Source: Liolophura sinensis
Taxonomy: Eukaryota > Mollusca > Polyplacophora > Chitonida > Chitonidae
Assembly (NCBI RefSeq): GCF_032854445.1
Contig: NC_088301.1
Span: 14,444,281-14,508,280 of the forward strand
Reading direction: 5' to 3'
Length of the DNA stretch: 64,000 nt
Below the pieces are notes generated by a model. The model worked only from the letters and a program-made list of their open reading frames with translations. It searched no databases and had not been told where the DNA came from. Positions 1-10,600 of this stretch are shown here, piece after piece. Position numbers and translations under genes: made by a program. Position 1 is the first letter of the stretch; every line of letters starts with the position of its first letter.

Positions 1-1883
1 CATGGTTAGGGCCGTACCCATAGTCCGCCTGTTAGTTCAGTTTTCTTGCTTTATGTTTTCTGAAAGGCCTCATTTTTAGGTCCGAATTAATTTGTTTCCT
101 TTTCTAAGCTCTTGGCTTTCTGGCTCACAAGGGTCACACAAGACTGAGTGCAAGCTCAGACAAGAGGGATCAATGTGTAAGGTCCCCATTAAGTTAATTG
201 TCCGCAAATACTCTGGACATGATCAAAATTGTATCACATGTGTACGCACACTAGATGCCAACAAACATGGGGCCAAGCGCTGGTAGACATCATATTATAT
301 GGACATAAATAACGCCTCTCCCACAGATTAGATCCAAGGCGCCGTTTGGACAAAAAAAAAAAAAAAAAACCCACGTTGGAGAATGGGTTTTATTGCAGAG
401 TCCATAAGCGGAGCTGATGCTATCAAATGGTTACACAGTCACTGGCTTCACTCGCCTGCCGCCAATATCATTTTGCCGTTCTTACTTAATTCCCGCTAGA
501 GAATTAAACAAACTGGTCATCCATCTTCTGTCAATGTCCTTCATTTGAACCATTTTCACTCCACATCTATATCCGTGCCAAATCAGTATCAACTGTTTCT
601 CACAATAAGTCACCAAGGAAAAAAACAAGAGACAGAATCAATAGGTTGGAAAATGGGCATACTGGAAACTGCATGGAGGCGTTTCATGTTGTTCCAATCA
701 AGGTGAAATCAGAACTTGTCTGTTTTCTGCTAAACTGATAGCCATTCATCAACCTGCATAAAATGACTTGAATACAAGCACAATCTATCAGGTATCAACA
801 TTTTTGGAGAAAGTGTTTCCAATTACCTCAAACAAAAACACTTCCATGTTCAAACTATAAAGGGTTACTTTAGGTAATTTGTTTGTTTTGTTAAACAAAT
901 TGATGATGTAATTTAAAAATCCACTATTTTGTGGAACAGCAGAACAAAGAAAATCAAACAATTTCATGAAGTGCAGGAAGCCTGGCAGACAAATGCACAA
1001 ATCTCTAAATTAAAGAGAATTAGAGAAAAATAAGGACAGGGAAACTGAACATACAAAAGGAAACCCTTGAATAAGTAGACATTTGTGAATTTCTGTCAAA
1101 CTTTGTAACATTTGGGTATCATATAATCTGAAACTGTCATAAAGTGTTCAATGTTAAAAACCTGTACATACACTTGCCTTTCACGCAGTTTTCAAATGCC
1201 TTCATGTTTGGGCAGTAAAACACTTCTGGAACTTAAGGCAGAACTTCTCATTTGTACACCAAATCACAATACAATTGGCTAGTTTTTGTCACTAATAGCA
1301 CTGGTAAGTGACACTTGCATTAAGACATCCGAGCAAATATAAAAAAAAAAAAAAAAAAAAAAAAAAAGTGCGCAAGGCATGCAATTGAGTCAGCTAAGGT
1401 TTTTGGCTTTGTACAGTGTTGAATCTCCACTTGTATCTGACATTAAGCCTACTCTGTTGTTCATTACCCTTCACCCCTTCGACATTTCCATCCACTAACT
1501 CAAGTGGTTGGTTAAAAAAACTGTTAAGCCAGAGTGTAAAATTTACAGCAATTCCCGCTGGATACTCACCACGGGAAGAACAGACGAGCCCTGCATTCCA
1601 CACAGGGTGAGTGATGAAGGTTACCTCATTACAACAACGACAGGACAACCCCGACCATTTAAACTGCCTTTGCCTGTATAGGCAGAGAAGATTGGGCAGT
1701 ACGTGAAGTCTGATGGATTCGCAACAATGGCAAAAATCTGTCTGAGGGTTCTGTAATTACCTGAGACTAACGGCCAACTTGGTACAGAACTCTTCTGTCA
1801 GATGTTTGAAGATCTACGTCAGACAAATGATACATTGCTAGCTTACAGTATCTAGTTCTTTGGTTTGCAGCAAAGAATTAAGT
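1..1883. other. Non-coding tract, no gene recognised
   Basis: I see no exon, RNA gene or recognisable mobile element here. The DNA is AT-rich with scattered CpG. Two homopolymers stand out: 18 A at 352-369 and 27 A at 1341-1367. Short open frames at 788-1000 and 1394-1648 have no domain or sequence character that I recognise and look like chance. Confidence 0.6.
1341..1367 (+). repeat. Poly-A run, 27 bp
   Basis: An uninterrupted run of 27 A. No SINE or other retrocopy body was recognised directly before it, so its origin is unknown. Similar pure runs occur at 352-369 and 36839-36864. Confidence 0.9.
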
Positions 1884-2102
1884 ATGTACCCTAATTTTGC
1901 AACTTTTTCACATATAAAAGAGCAACTTTCAGTGCAACCCATGCAAGTTATTAATTTGATTGGTTGGATTGACCAATTTCAGGGCTTCACAAAAAGTATA
2001 CCTGTAATTTTATCAGTCTACACAGAATAATGCCCTTAGAATTTGCTTGATTATACATCTTGCAAACATGTGAAAAGGCTGAAGAATTACAGCATATGTA
2101 CA
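1884..2102 (+). repeat. Dispersed repeat family F, copy 1
   Basis: About 220 bp that recurs at 12615-12810 and 17327-17543, with a partial copy at 17558-17655. Shared landmarks in order are TGTACCC, TTTTCACATAT, AGAGCAACTTTCAGTG, CAATTTCAGGGCTTCA, AAAGTATA, TAATTTTATCAGTC, a TGCCTTCAGAAT-like block, and GAAGAATTACAG at the 3' end. All copies lie in the same orientation. I see no tRNA-like A/B boxes, no clear terminal inverted repeat and no coding potential, so the element class is open. Confidence 0.75.
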
Positions 2103-2109
2103 TAAATGC

Positions 2110-2697
2110 TGTTCTATGTAAAATGTTTCACTTATTATCAATTTAATGCCACTGTATCAGCCATTAGGTTAGGCAGGTGGAGCAAACTGGACAGCACAGA
2201 GTAAACCACCACTCTCAGATGGCAGGTGGAACAAACTGGACAGCACAGAGTAAACCACCACTCTTAGATGGCAGGTGGAGCAAACTGGACTGCACAGAGT
2301 AAACCACCACTCTCAGATGGCAGGTGGAGCAAACTGGACAGCACAGAGTAAACCACCACTCTTAGATGGCAGGTGGAGCAAACTGGACTGCACAGAGTAA
2401 ACCACCACTCTTAGATGGCAGGTGGAGCAAACTGGACAGCACAGAGTAAACCACCACTCTTAGATGGCAGGTGGAGCAAACTGGACAGCACAGAGTAAAC
2501 CACCACTCTTAGATGGCAGGTGGAGCAAACTGGACAGCACAGAGTAAACCACCACTCTTCGATAGGTACATGAACCTGACCAACCTCCTGATTTAAAGCC
2601 GTAGGTGAAGAAGCGAGAGCTGGATTGAAGCACAAGTGCATTGATCAAGGGCTGAACTTCAGCAGGGTCAGAGCTTTAACCATCTGAACTAGATGGG
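2110..2697 (-). mobile_element. SINE family D copy interrupted by an internal minisatellite
   Basis: Read on the minus strand, 2697 to about 2560 gives a tRNA-derived head (AGTTCAGATGGTTAAAGC, then CTTCAATCCAGCTCT at the B-box position) and the D-body sequence TCAGGTTCATGTACCTAT. Next comes the body box GTGGTTTACTC-n-CAGTTTGCTCCACC, repeated eight times with a 49-bp period. A worn 3' tail follows (GATAATAAGTGAAACATTTTA, about 2150-2110), comparable with the SINE tail ATAAGTGAAATATTCTT. The order head, body box, tail matches the non-expanded D copy at 38317-38545. The tail match is the weakest part. Confidence 0.6.
2172..2558. repeat. 49-bp minisatellite, eight copies
   Basis: GGCAGGTGGAGCAAACTGG starts at 2172, 2221, 2270, 2319, 2368, 2417, 2466 and 2515, exactly 49 bp apart. 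Variants are limited to ACAGC/ACTGC, CTCAGAT/CTTAGAT and one GGAACA. Copies 3 and 5 share ACTGC. A 49-bp period shifts frame each unit, so the open frames across it are not evidence of a gene. The unit equals the central body box of SINE family D. Confidence 0.95.
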
Positions 2698-4014
2698 GAC
2701 CTAAAATGTATGTTGAAAGTGTCGCTTTGTTTTTGTTCTTTTTTGATGGACTTGACTGTTCAGGATTGGTGACCGGCACTACACAAAATCCTGGAAGTGG
2801 GACAATAAGCTGCCACAGACAGAGTGGACAGCATTAGCTCCTGACAGTTATCAAAACCAGACGTACAACTGGACAACAGCTCAAACAACTTTGTGTCAAA
2901 AACAGATGTCAATCCATATGTATGTATATGCACCAATGCAAAGCTGAAGTAATACAAAGTGACGCATACAATGTCCGCATACATGTCACTCCTGAGGGAA
3001 CAGCTGAAAGCCTCCTGCAGCCTATTTTAATTCAACAACATCCAAAACAATAAGATGGATTTTTTTATTCATTAATGTGTAAAGTGTTTTTGTTTACCAC
3101 GCATAGTGAAAAATTTCTAGAAAACTGTTTTTTCCCCTAATTTTTCAAACAAACAGATGACTTTACTATACTGCAGAATCATGCATCAGTTTCATGTCAA
3201 ACCTAGTGAAGTTTTTGTTCCCACACATTCTGCTGTTCCAAAATCTATGAATCTGTTAATTTTCATGAAAAAATAATTCAATAACATTGAATATCTGTAC
3301 AAATTATATACATGTATCCTGCCCACAAAAACATGAAAAATGCTTGTTCTGAAAAAGTACATAAAATATATCTGCAGATTTAAAAAAAAAAAATTGGATG
3401 TGAAAATTTCAAAAGTGCAAAACTGAATTTTAAATACAATCGTAGAACAAAAGAAGAGTAAGAAGACATTCTACAAAGTACATGGGTATACATGTACACG
3501 TGTATTCACATATCTTTCCGAAACATTCACAATAATCTGTATCTTCCAAAAATATGTGATTGTCTGCTGTATATCTTGCGCATGTTCAGGCCTGTTTAGC
3601 CTCTTAGAAGTTCAAGGCTGGAGAAGCTGCATTTATGCACTGCCACTGATAGGTGTGACATTTCATCACGTCAGACCTGCCGCTGAGATTCAGAGGTATT
3701 TTCCAGCGACAAGGCGCATATTGATTCATCCAAGCTGGCTGTCATTCAGCCAGTAGTAATGTATGTAGGGATATTTATATAAGATTATCGACCTACCATT
3801 TACCTGCAGGCTGGAGACTGCAACAGAGAAACACTACCTGTCAACTTAATCAAGCAGATGAAAACACATCCAGGCATTGCTTTGGCTGGAAATTTCCATT
3901 ATTTTGGGTAGTTTTATTGTAGCCAAAATGTGAAAAGGCAAAATGAGTAAAAAAGACAATGTTACCATGACTGCTTATATTTGCTACTCCAGTAACACAA
4001 GTTTTAAGATCCTT

Positions 4015-4044
4015 TACATGTATCCAAGCCTTTGGATACATGTA
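4015..4044. repeat. Perfect 13-bp hairpin containing TACATGTA
   Basis: The arm TACATGTATCCAA (4015-4027) is followed by a 4-base loop (GCCT) and the exact reverse complement TTGGATACATGTA (4032-4044). No T-run follows, so it is not an obvious terminator. It could extrude as a cruciform or simply reflect local inverted duplication. Confidence 0.85.
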
Positions 4045-4868
4045 CAAAAGTGAAAAATTTGTGAAGTGATCATGAATTCCAAATTTGCACCTGTATGCCA
4101 TGTGTCCACTTTTTTGGCACCTCACTTGTCATCTCATTTCCTAGGGTACTGAGCAATATACGCTGCGAGTATGAAGTTGATTGGATGACCCACTTGTGCA
4201 GAAAATCAAATGACAGATATGCACGTACATAAGTACCGGTAGATAGATAGTAGTATTAAACATAACCAGAAGACTGATCCGCTGAAACACTACTATTGAC
4301 CCCTAATATGTGTATGTAGGTTTTACATAATTTAGTACAACAGCCCAGCTCTTTAAAAACGGAATCTTGTAGTTCAGTCAACCTGGAGTATGAGTACATG
4401 AAAAAGTAAGCAGACACATCTGAAAGTGATGGAAAGCAGGGCTGGTGTACTAAGACTCATGGGTTGCCTCAGCATATGGCTCCCCTCCCACCCATCAACC
4501 AGATCCAGTTATTCTAATCTATAAGATGCAGCACAACTAACAAAGGATACATGCATGTAGTTTTTGTCATCGTTGAAGAAGCAAGAGAATGCAAACTTAC
4601 AAAATCCAACAGCGATTTGCAGGCACTGAAGTGAAAAGTGCTTGTCCACCCACAGACACTCTAAGTAAAGCTTCACTTGACAACGGCAAACACTGACTCA
4701 GTACATGTAACATCCCAAATTGAAGCGGCCCCTGCACAAACTCCCAGGATTGCAGACTAAAATCCTACACACCACTTCATTACGGCACTTAATCCATCAA
4801 GCAGAGCAATGTGTTGGTTCCAGCAAGTTTCTGTCTCTAAGGCACAGACTAGGTATAGACGGTATTCA

Positions 4869-4940
4869 CACCTGAGCTTGTCAGGGGGACAGGTGACACT
4901 GAGATCAGCTTCCCTCTCTCACCTGGATACCTGACAGGTA
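4869..4940. promoter_or_regulatory. Cluster of four CACCTG/CAGGTR E-box motifs
   Basis: CACCTG (4869), CAGGTG (4890), CACCTG (4920) and CAGGTA (4935) lie within 72 bp. Snail and ZEB zinc-finger repressors and some bHLH factors bind such E2-boxes. The homotypic spacing suggests, but does not prove, a regulatory element; a second cluster lies about 430 bp downstream. Confidence 0.35.
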
Positions 4941-5364
4941 AGGGCTACAGAGGAAGCAGCCTGCGGCAGGCAGAGAGAGCTGATGCCAGCCATGAGGGTG
5001 GGGAACGACAAGATCCAGCAGCCACGTACTCCGATACTCTGTAATCTGTGGGCCGCCTATAGGCCGACTGGTTCCTCAGCAATCAAAGCAGATCAATAAT
5101 CAATGTTCATATGGCAACAGGCAAACCCCAAGTAGCTCCGACTCACCAGTGCAAACAGATCCAATCTCTGGGCAAGCAAATGACTAACTCCAGCAATTCC
5201 TCTCTCCAAACACAGATAAGACAGGAGGGATACTTCAACACCCGTTTTCTCACATCCTAATCCGTACCCTTGGAAGTGAACACAAAACTACTGGTCCTAG
5301 AACGGGATATAGCTACAATGTAACTTATTCCAACATCCTCGGCTTCTGCACGGTGTGAGAAAAA

Positions 5365-5397
5365 CACCTGGTCTAGACAGGTTTACCTGTACAGGTG
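5365..5397. promoter_or_regulatory. Dense E2-box cluster, four CAGGT cores in 33 bp
   Basis: CACCTG (5365-5370), CAGGT (5378-5382), ACCTGT (5385-5390) and CAGGTG (5392-5397) are packed together. The last two form the palindrome ACCTGTACAGGT. Two cores lie on each strand. This is a motif match only, with no conservation data. Confidence 0.4.
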
Positions 5398-5667
5398 GTA
5401 ATGCAAACACACCACCATTACCTTGCTTCATACATGTACCTGTACATTAATGTCAGTGACAAATACATGTAGTTTAGCTACATGTACATACTCACACTTA
5501 CATATATAAGTACATACTCACAATTACTTTTTTAACGAAAGAAATTTGACATTTTCGTGGAACAGTTGTAAAAATGTGCCCAAACCAGATTTTATCTGCC
5601 TTCCAACAGCGTGTATGCTACAGTTACTTTTTTCTCCCTATTAAAAATTAGCTAACACAGATAAGTG

Positions 5668-5680
5668 TACCATATTTAGA
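5668..5680 (+). repeat. Target-site duplication of the 5.7-kb SINE
   Basis: The 13-bp direct repeat TACCATATTTAGA has its partner at 5951-5963. No mismatch is present. Confidence 0.95.
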
Positions 5681-5950
5681 TTTTTTTTTTTTTTTTTTTG
5701 ATTGGTGTTTTACGCCGTACTCAAGAATATTTCACTTATACGACGGCGGCCAGCATTATGGTGGGTGGAAACCGGGCAGAGCCCGGCGGAAACCCACGAC
5801 CATCCGCAGGTTGCTGGCAGACCTTCCCACGTACGGCCGGAGAGGAAGCCAGCATGAGCTGGTCTTGAACTCACAGCGACCGCATTGGTGAGAGGCTTCT
5901 GGGTCACTACGCTGCGCTAGCGCGCTAACCGACTGAGCCACGGAGGCCCC
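5681..5950 (-). mobile_element. SINE family A, full length, with 13-bp target-site duplication
   Basis: Read on the minus strand, it opens with GGGGCCTCCGTGGCTCAG then TCGGTTAGCGCGCTAGC, a tRNA-like A-box region (TGGCTCAGTCGG). A B-box region follows (GAGTTCAAGACC), then the A body (GTGGGAAGGTCTGCCAGC, GGGTTTCC, GGGCTCTGCCCGGTTTC). The shared tail (GTATAAGTGAAATATTCTTG) ends in 18 or more A. TACCATATTTAGA is repeated perfectly at 5668-5680 and 5951-5963, so the insertion is young. SINEs are Pol III transcribed and moved by a partner LINE; that role is family knowledge, not seen here. Confidence 0.93.
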
Positions 5951-6000
5951 TACCATATTTAGAATCAACTTCCTTTGTATTTTTGACATTTAATTACTGC

Positions 6001-6055
6001 AACACACACACATATATATATATACGTATACACACATATATATACACACGTACAT
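6001..6055. repeat. (CA)n/(TA)n microsatellite
   Basis: Alternating ACACAC and ATATAT tracts with TACGTATA in the middle. Purine-pyrimidine alternation runs through most of it. Confidence 0.8.
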
Positions 6056-6124
6056 GGCTGTTGCTACAACGCACAAAATGAACAATCCACAAAGCTGACC
6101 CTTTCCACATTATAATACAGTGCA

Positions 6125-6156
6125 TTAATTATGCAAACGACCAAATGCATAATTAA
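6125..6156. promoter_or_regulatory. AT-rich palindrome with homeodomain/POU-like half sites
   Basis: TTAATTATGCA (6125-6135) and its exact reverse complement TGCATAATTAA (6146-6156) flank a 10-bp spacer. Each arm carries a TAATTA homeodomain core beside ATGCA, and the left arm continues as ATGCAAAC, close to the POU octamer. Neighbouring DNA (6100-6400) is rich in TAAT and ATTA. A developmental enhancer is a plausible but unproved reading. Confidence 0.35.
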
Positions 6157-7322
6157 ATAATTCACTGACTTTGTCATACAACCTTATTCACTTTCTCTGA
6201 ATACAAAATGGAATTACAAAATCACATTAATGACCATCTCCATTACAGGAAGCATTACCCATTTAATGTAGTGTGATAATCTACTACAGGACAGCAAAAG
6301 CATTACAGCCTGACCTTGTAATGCATCAGTGGCATTAAGCACTCATTTTAATTTTAATTTTAATAATTTTAACATCATTTTCATTATAATTGCATGGAAG
6401 AATTTCATTGAAAAAAAAAAAAGAAAGCTGTTTCATAAATATGCAAAATGTTGACAGTAGCTTGGACGGCCAGCATGGGGGTGGGGGGAAGGGTGGCGGC
6501 TGTCCTTGCTGTGGTCGCCCGGTGGGTGGGCCATGGCAAGACCGCCCACTGGATAAGCTTTTAGCCAGAAATTTTCATCATGGTGAAGTGTGATGTGTTC
6601 TCCATGCCGGCAGACAAATAGCTGTTAAACATGTTCACAGATGGATTCTGCATGTGTCAAAAGGCTTTTACTCTGTGTGAAAGAACAAACTGCTCTCTTG
6701 TCCTAATCTACCACATTTACATTTACATACATTCCACCACTAATGAACTAACATCAGTCTTCCCTGATATGTTTTTTTAATAATTTGATGGTAAGGAACA
6801 CAGTTTTCCTTTTTGTTTGCACAAGCCCATCATGATACACATGTGTAGGTACATGTAGATATACCAGAACTTTGTACATATATCACAGGTATATCTCTGG
6901 AGGGCTTGCTTTCTATACACACCTAAAAAGTTTAGAGGAAAACAGTACATATTCTACATCTACATACTGTAAAAGTAGGGAAATATGTTTTTACAGTTTT
7001 TATTAAGCAATCGTCTAATTTCAGTTATAAAATTGTGCTACAGAAAACAGCAATGAGATTATACATTCAAGAAACTTATGAATCTATATCAAGTTTTAGC
7101 ACACTGTTAGAGAAATGTGCCCTACAGTATTTGTTTTTATTCATTTCAATGGTGTTGTACACTCTACTCAAGGGCTAGGGTATGTTTTAATCATAATACA
7201 ATAAATCCACAGTGTCCACAGTAAACCATGGGCTTCTGGCAAGTAAACTGACAAAATTTCTCATGTGTGATGCAGATTTTCAGCCAGAGAGCAACTTCAA
7301 GGGCTATCAGCACCCTACACTG

Positions 7323-7440
7323 TATTTATTTATTTATTTGATTGGTGTTTCAATACTATTTAATTTATATGACGACAACCAGCATTATGATGGAAGAAAA
7401 CTGAGAGAAACCCCGTGGTAAAACCACTACCATCTGCAGG
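7323..7440 (-). mobile_element. SINE family A, diverged 3' fragment
   Basis: On the plus strand the order is TATTTATTTATTTGATTGG, a decayed tail, GACGACAACCAGCATTATGAT, and body remnants ending near CATCTGCAGG. This matches the 3' half of the 5.7-kb copy with many substitutions. The 5' half is absent, so it is old and truncated. Confidence 0.75.
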
Positions 7441-7484
7441 TTTCAGTATGCCATATTGGTGGAAGGCGAGTGAGACAGATTCCA

Positions 7485-7640
7485 CACAGCCATTTCTGAC
7501 TAAATTCAAAATTGGAAATATGATCTAGAAGCTTATTTTTCAACTTTAGAAGTTAAAATTGTGTCCAACTCATCAATGTTACCTTAAGACATACATGTAT
7601 GTGGAATTTCTGAAACCAAAAACTAAGCTTTGTGAAGAAG
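7485..7640 (+). repeat. Dispersed repeat family H, copy 1
   Basis: CATTTCTGACT, AAAATT, GAAATA, GATCT, AAGCTTATTT and, further on, a CTGAAACCAAAAACTAAGC-like stretch recur in the same order at 55805-55970. No coding or tRNA-like signal is seen. The two copies are clearly related but diverged. Confidence 0.55.
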
Positions 7641-7649
7641 TTTTAAATT

Positions 7650-10600
7650 GTGAATTAAGTAAGAAATGGCTTTGTGAAATTGGCTCTTGATCCATAACAA
7701 AACTTCATGTCAAGTCACCTAATTCACGAAGTGCCTTTCACTGATTATTTCCATCTCAAGAAGAAAACACATAACTTACAGTAAAAATGACATATCATAC
7801 ACAAGCCAAATACTTGGACAATCCACCTCAGAATCCAAGTGGTTAACTGACACCCAAAAAAAGTGACAAAAAAAAGTTCTGGAAATCGCTGGCATTTATC
7901 GAGGGACAGATTTTCTCTGATTCCGAATGACTCATTGATCCATTTTATGTGGCCACTTTACAGAATTTTGTGAAGTTTGAGTAATTTCTTATCAGAAAAG
8001 TGTTGGCATTAAAAGTATCATTTTAAGGAAGTTTATGCGACATTACCACATAGTACGAGCCAGCTGATGGAAGTAGTCATTCATAAGCAAAGTGCTGGTA
8101 ATACATGTACAAGTATGTATGCTGTACTCGTACATGCATGTAACTAAATGACATGGTATACATTTACATGTGTTTAAATAACCATGCTCTGTGCACATGT
8201 ACATGCACCATGAAGCACTGGGGCTACCAGTCCCTACCAACATTAATAAATATTACAGACAGATTGATGATGATGTGTCCCAAAAGGCCATTGCTAACTG
8301 TGTATTATGTAGCTGAATGTTCAAGTGTGCGTCAGTCCATTAGCTGAACATGTAACCTGTGAGCCGAGATGTTACCTATATATATACATATTAATTATTG
8401 TGAAATGAATTTTTCGTTCTTTATTTTTTGCAAAAACAAAATTGTGACAGACATGTATTAAGGTAAATTCTAATTTATCAACTAAAAGTTTTTTCGGGAT
8501 GCACAGTAATTTGGCAACCTTAATATCTATCATGTTAATTCTAAGCTGTTTTGCTTCATTTAATTGGTGATAGCACATCTGTATGAAGATACAGACTGCT
8601 CTACTGTGCAAACTGTAGTACAGAAAGGTGCTTTAGTTTGCCATAAATGAAGTGAAGTTACATGTATGTATGAATTACTGTTTACCATGTGAACATTTCA
8701 CATGATTTTTTCACCAATATAAAGCAGCATGACAATTAGTTGGTGAAATTAAAAAATTCCATGAAATTATAGATGGTTTGCCTGTACTGTACTCATTTTC
8801 ACCTGTACACATTAAGCACACATGTTATCTCAAAATAACAGTACAGATATTTTTGTGCTTGTTGACGCTCAATGTCAGGCCAAACAACAATGGCGACCAC
8901 AGAGACCATGTTAACCAAAAGTGTGTTATTCTTGATCCATGTGGCTGTGGCTGATGTTGTCTGGGAGTGAGTCTGCACCCCCCAGGGCGAGTTCATTGTC
9001 TTTACCAGAGGTCCCGTCATTACCCCAGCTGGAGGCATGATGTCAGGCCACTCTGCCTTCCTGTCAACTCTGCTGTAACCGGAACAGTTTTACATATAGA
9101 AATGTCAGCTTTTAGCCATCATTTGCCGGATTTGTAAGCTTGTGGTCAAGAACAAAAAGCTGTTGAGCACATTGTCAATCCATCTCTATATGAAAATCAC
9201 ACTCACAAAAAAAAAGAAAAGAAAATTAAAATAAAAGGAAAAACAACATTAATAAATGTATGTATAACATATATATCTCTTCAACTCAAGCCTTTAAGTA
9301 TTCTTATCAATTATCTTTGAATTATCGTGATTATTCTACTGCAGCACAAAAATATAGCTTTCTTCAAAAACCGTACCAGCTATACTTTATCTCCAACCTG
9401 CCCATTTCTAGAATTGAATTCAAAGCACTACAGTTTGTAGATTCACAGACATCCTCTTTTATTTGTACATGTACATGCATGTTTACAAGTAAGAAAAAGC
9501 TTCAAAGGCATCATAAATATCTAAAGAGGACAACTGATTCTTTTCCAGTGAGCAGCAACTTAATAATCTGACCTATGCATATTGTATGTACACAAGGACA
9601 TCTCAATTTGCAACAGGAGCTGTGGACAGCATTCTCCACAATGAAAGCAGATTCTGGGGCTCTCACCAAAGGGTTTGACTCAAACTAGCTTTTGCCTTTC
9701 ATCACCAGCAAACTCCACTGACTGCTAGACATCAGCGCATGTACTGGTCTGCGAAGAGGCTAAACCCTGTGTAACTCGATCAGAAATCAATTGCTGTACC
9801 TGCTGCCGTGGTGGGTATGGTCGGGGGGGTAGGGTGGAGGTGAGCAGGTCACCAATCAATACTCATATAAGTAGTCAGAGGTTCCTGACCAAACTCAAGA
9901 CGCTCGCCCATCCCCAGCCAAGGGAGCACCCCTGGGATGCTACCAATACCCATTTATAATTCAACAATAGCCAGAATTTAATTTGTCCCTGTCGATACTG
10001 ACCCGACCTCATAACAGACAGTCTCCCCTGGACGAAGCCAGCAGTTAGTTCACCAAACTGAAATATAGACACAATTACTGACAAACAACACTGATAATTT
10101 ACTCACTGTTTGTCTGTCACAGTTTCCCCGGATTTTGTAACAAATATAAACCCCACAAGTTATCCTATAGGTGTCTAATTAAGCTGGCTTAGACTGCTGT
10201 GGGCGGCCATGGAAATCAATATTAAGATCGCAACAGAAAAGCAGTACAGATATGCATATAGATTTATTGCTGGAGCTTTCCAGCTAGGAATCTACAACAT
10301 GGAAACAAACGGAAGCCTGATAACGGACAGCGTACTTGAAAACCTGGATGCATATCAAATACGCAGTTCAACATGCATTGCCACTTAACACTCGCAAGTT
10401 AAGCGAGTTTGAAAACATGTAAAGCCCTGAGCAAACAAAATAATCCAGGCTCCTCCAGGAGATTGACAAGTAAAGCTAGTGGAGGCCTATAATATAACTA
10501 TCAGTCCATCCGACGCCTAACTCACTTTACAATGCTGTGCTGAGCCTATCAAAACACTTGTTACTTGGAACTATTAAAGCCTGGATTCATTTTATACAGT

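Larger units (their letters stand above)
2700..5667. other. Non-coding tract with E-box clusters and a hairpin
   Basis: No gene was recognised. Contents include TACATGTA-rich stretches (3300-3500, 5440-5520), a perfect hairpin at 4015-4044, and two CACCTG/CAGGT clusters at 4869-4940 and 5365-5397. CAGGTAAGG at 4935-4943 matches a splice donor, but I found no convincing exon in front of it. Confidence 0.5.

Noticed and set aside
1341-1367. Poly-A run as the end of a processed pseudogene
   Set aside because: No gene-like sequence or target-site duplication was seen next to it.
4935-4943. Splice donor CAG|GTAAGG marking an exon end
   Set aside because: No acceptor and open frame could be paired with it; the motif is part of an E-box cluster.
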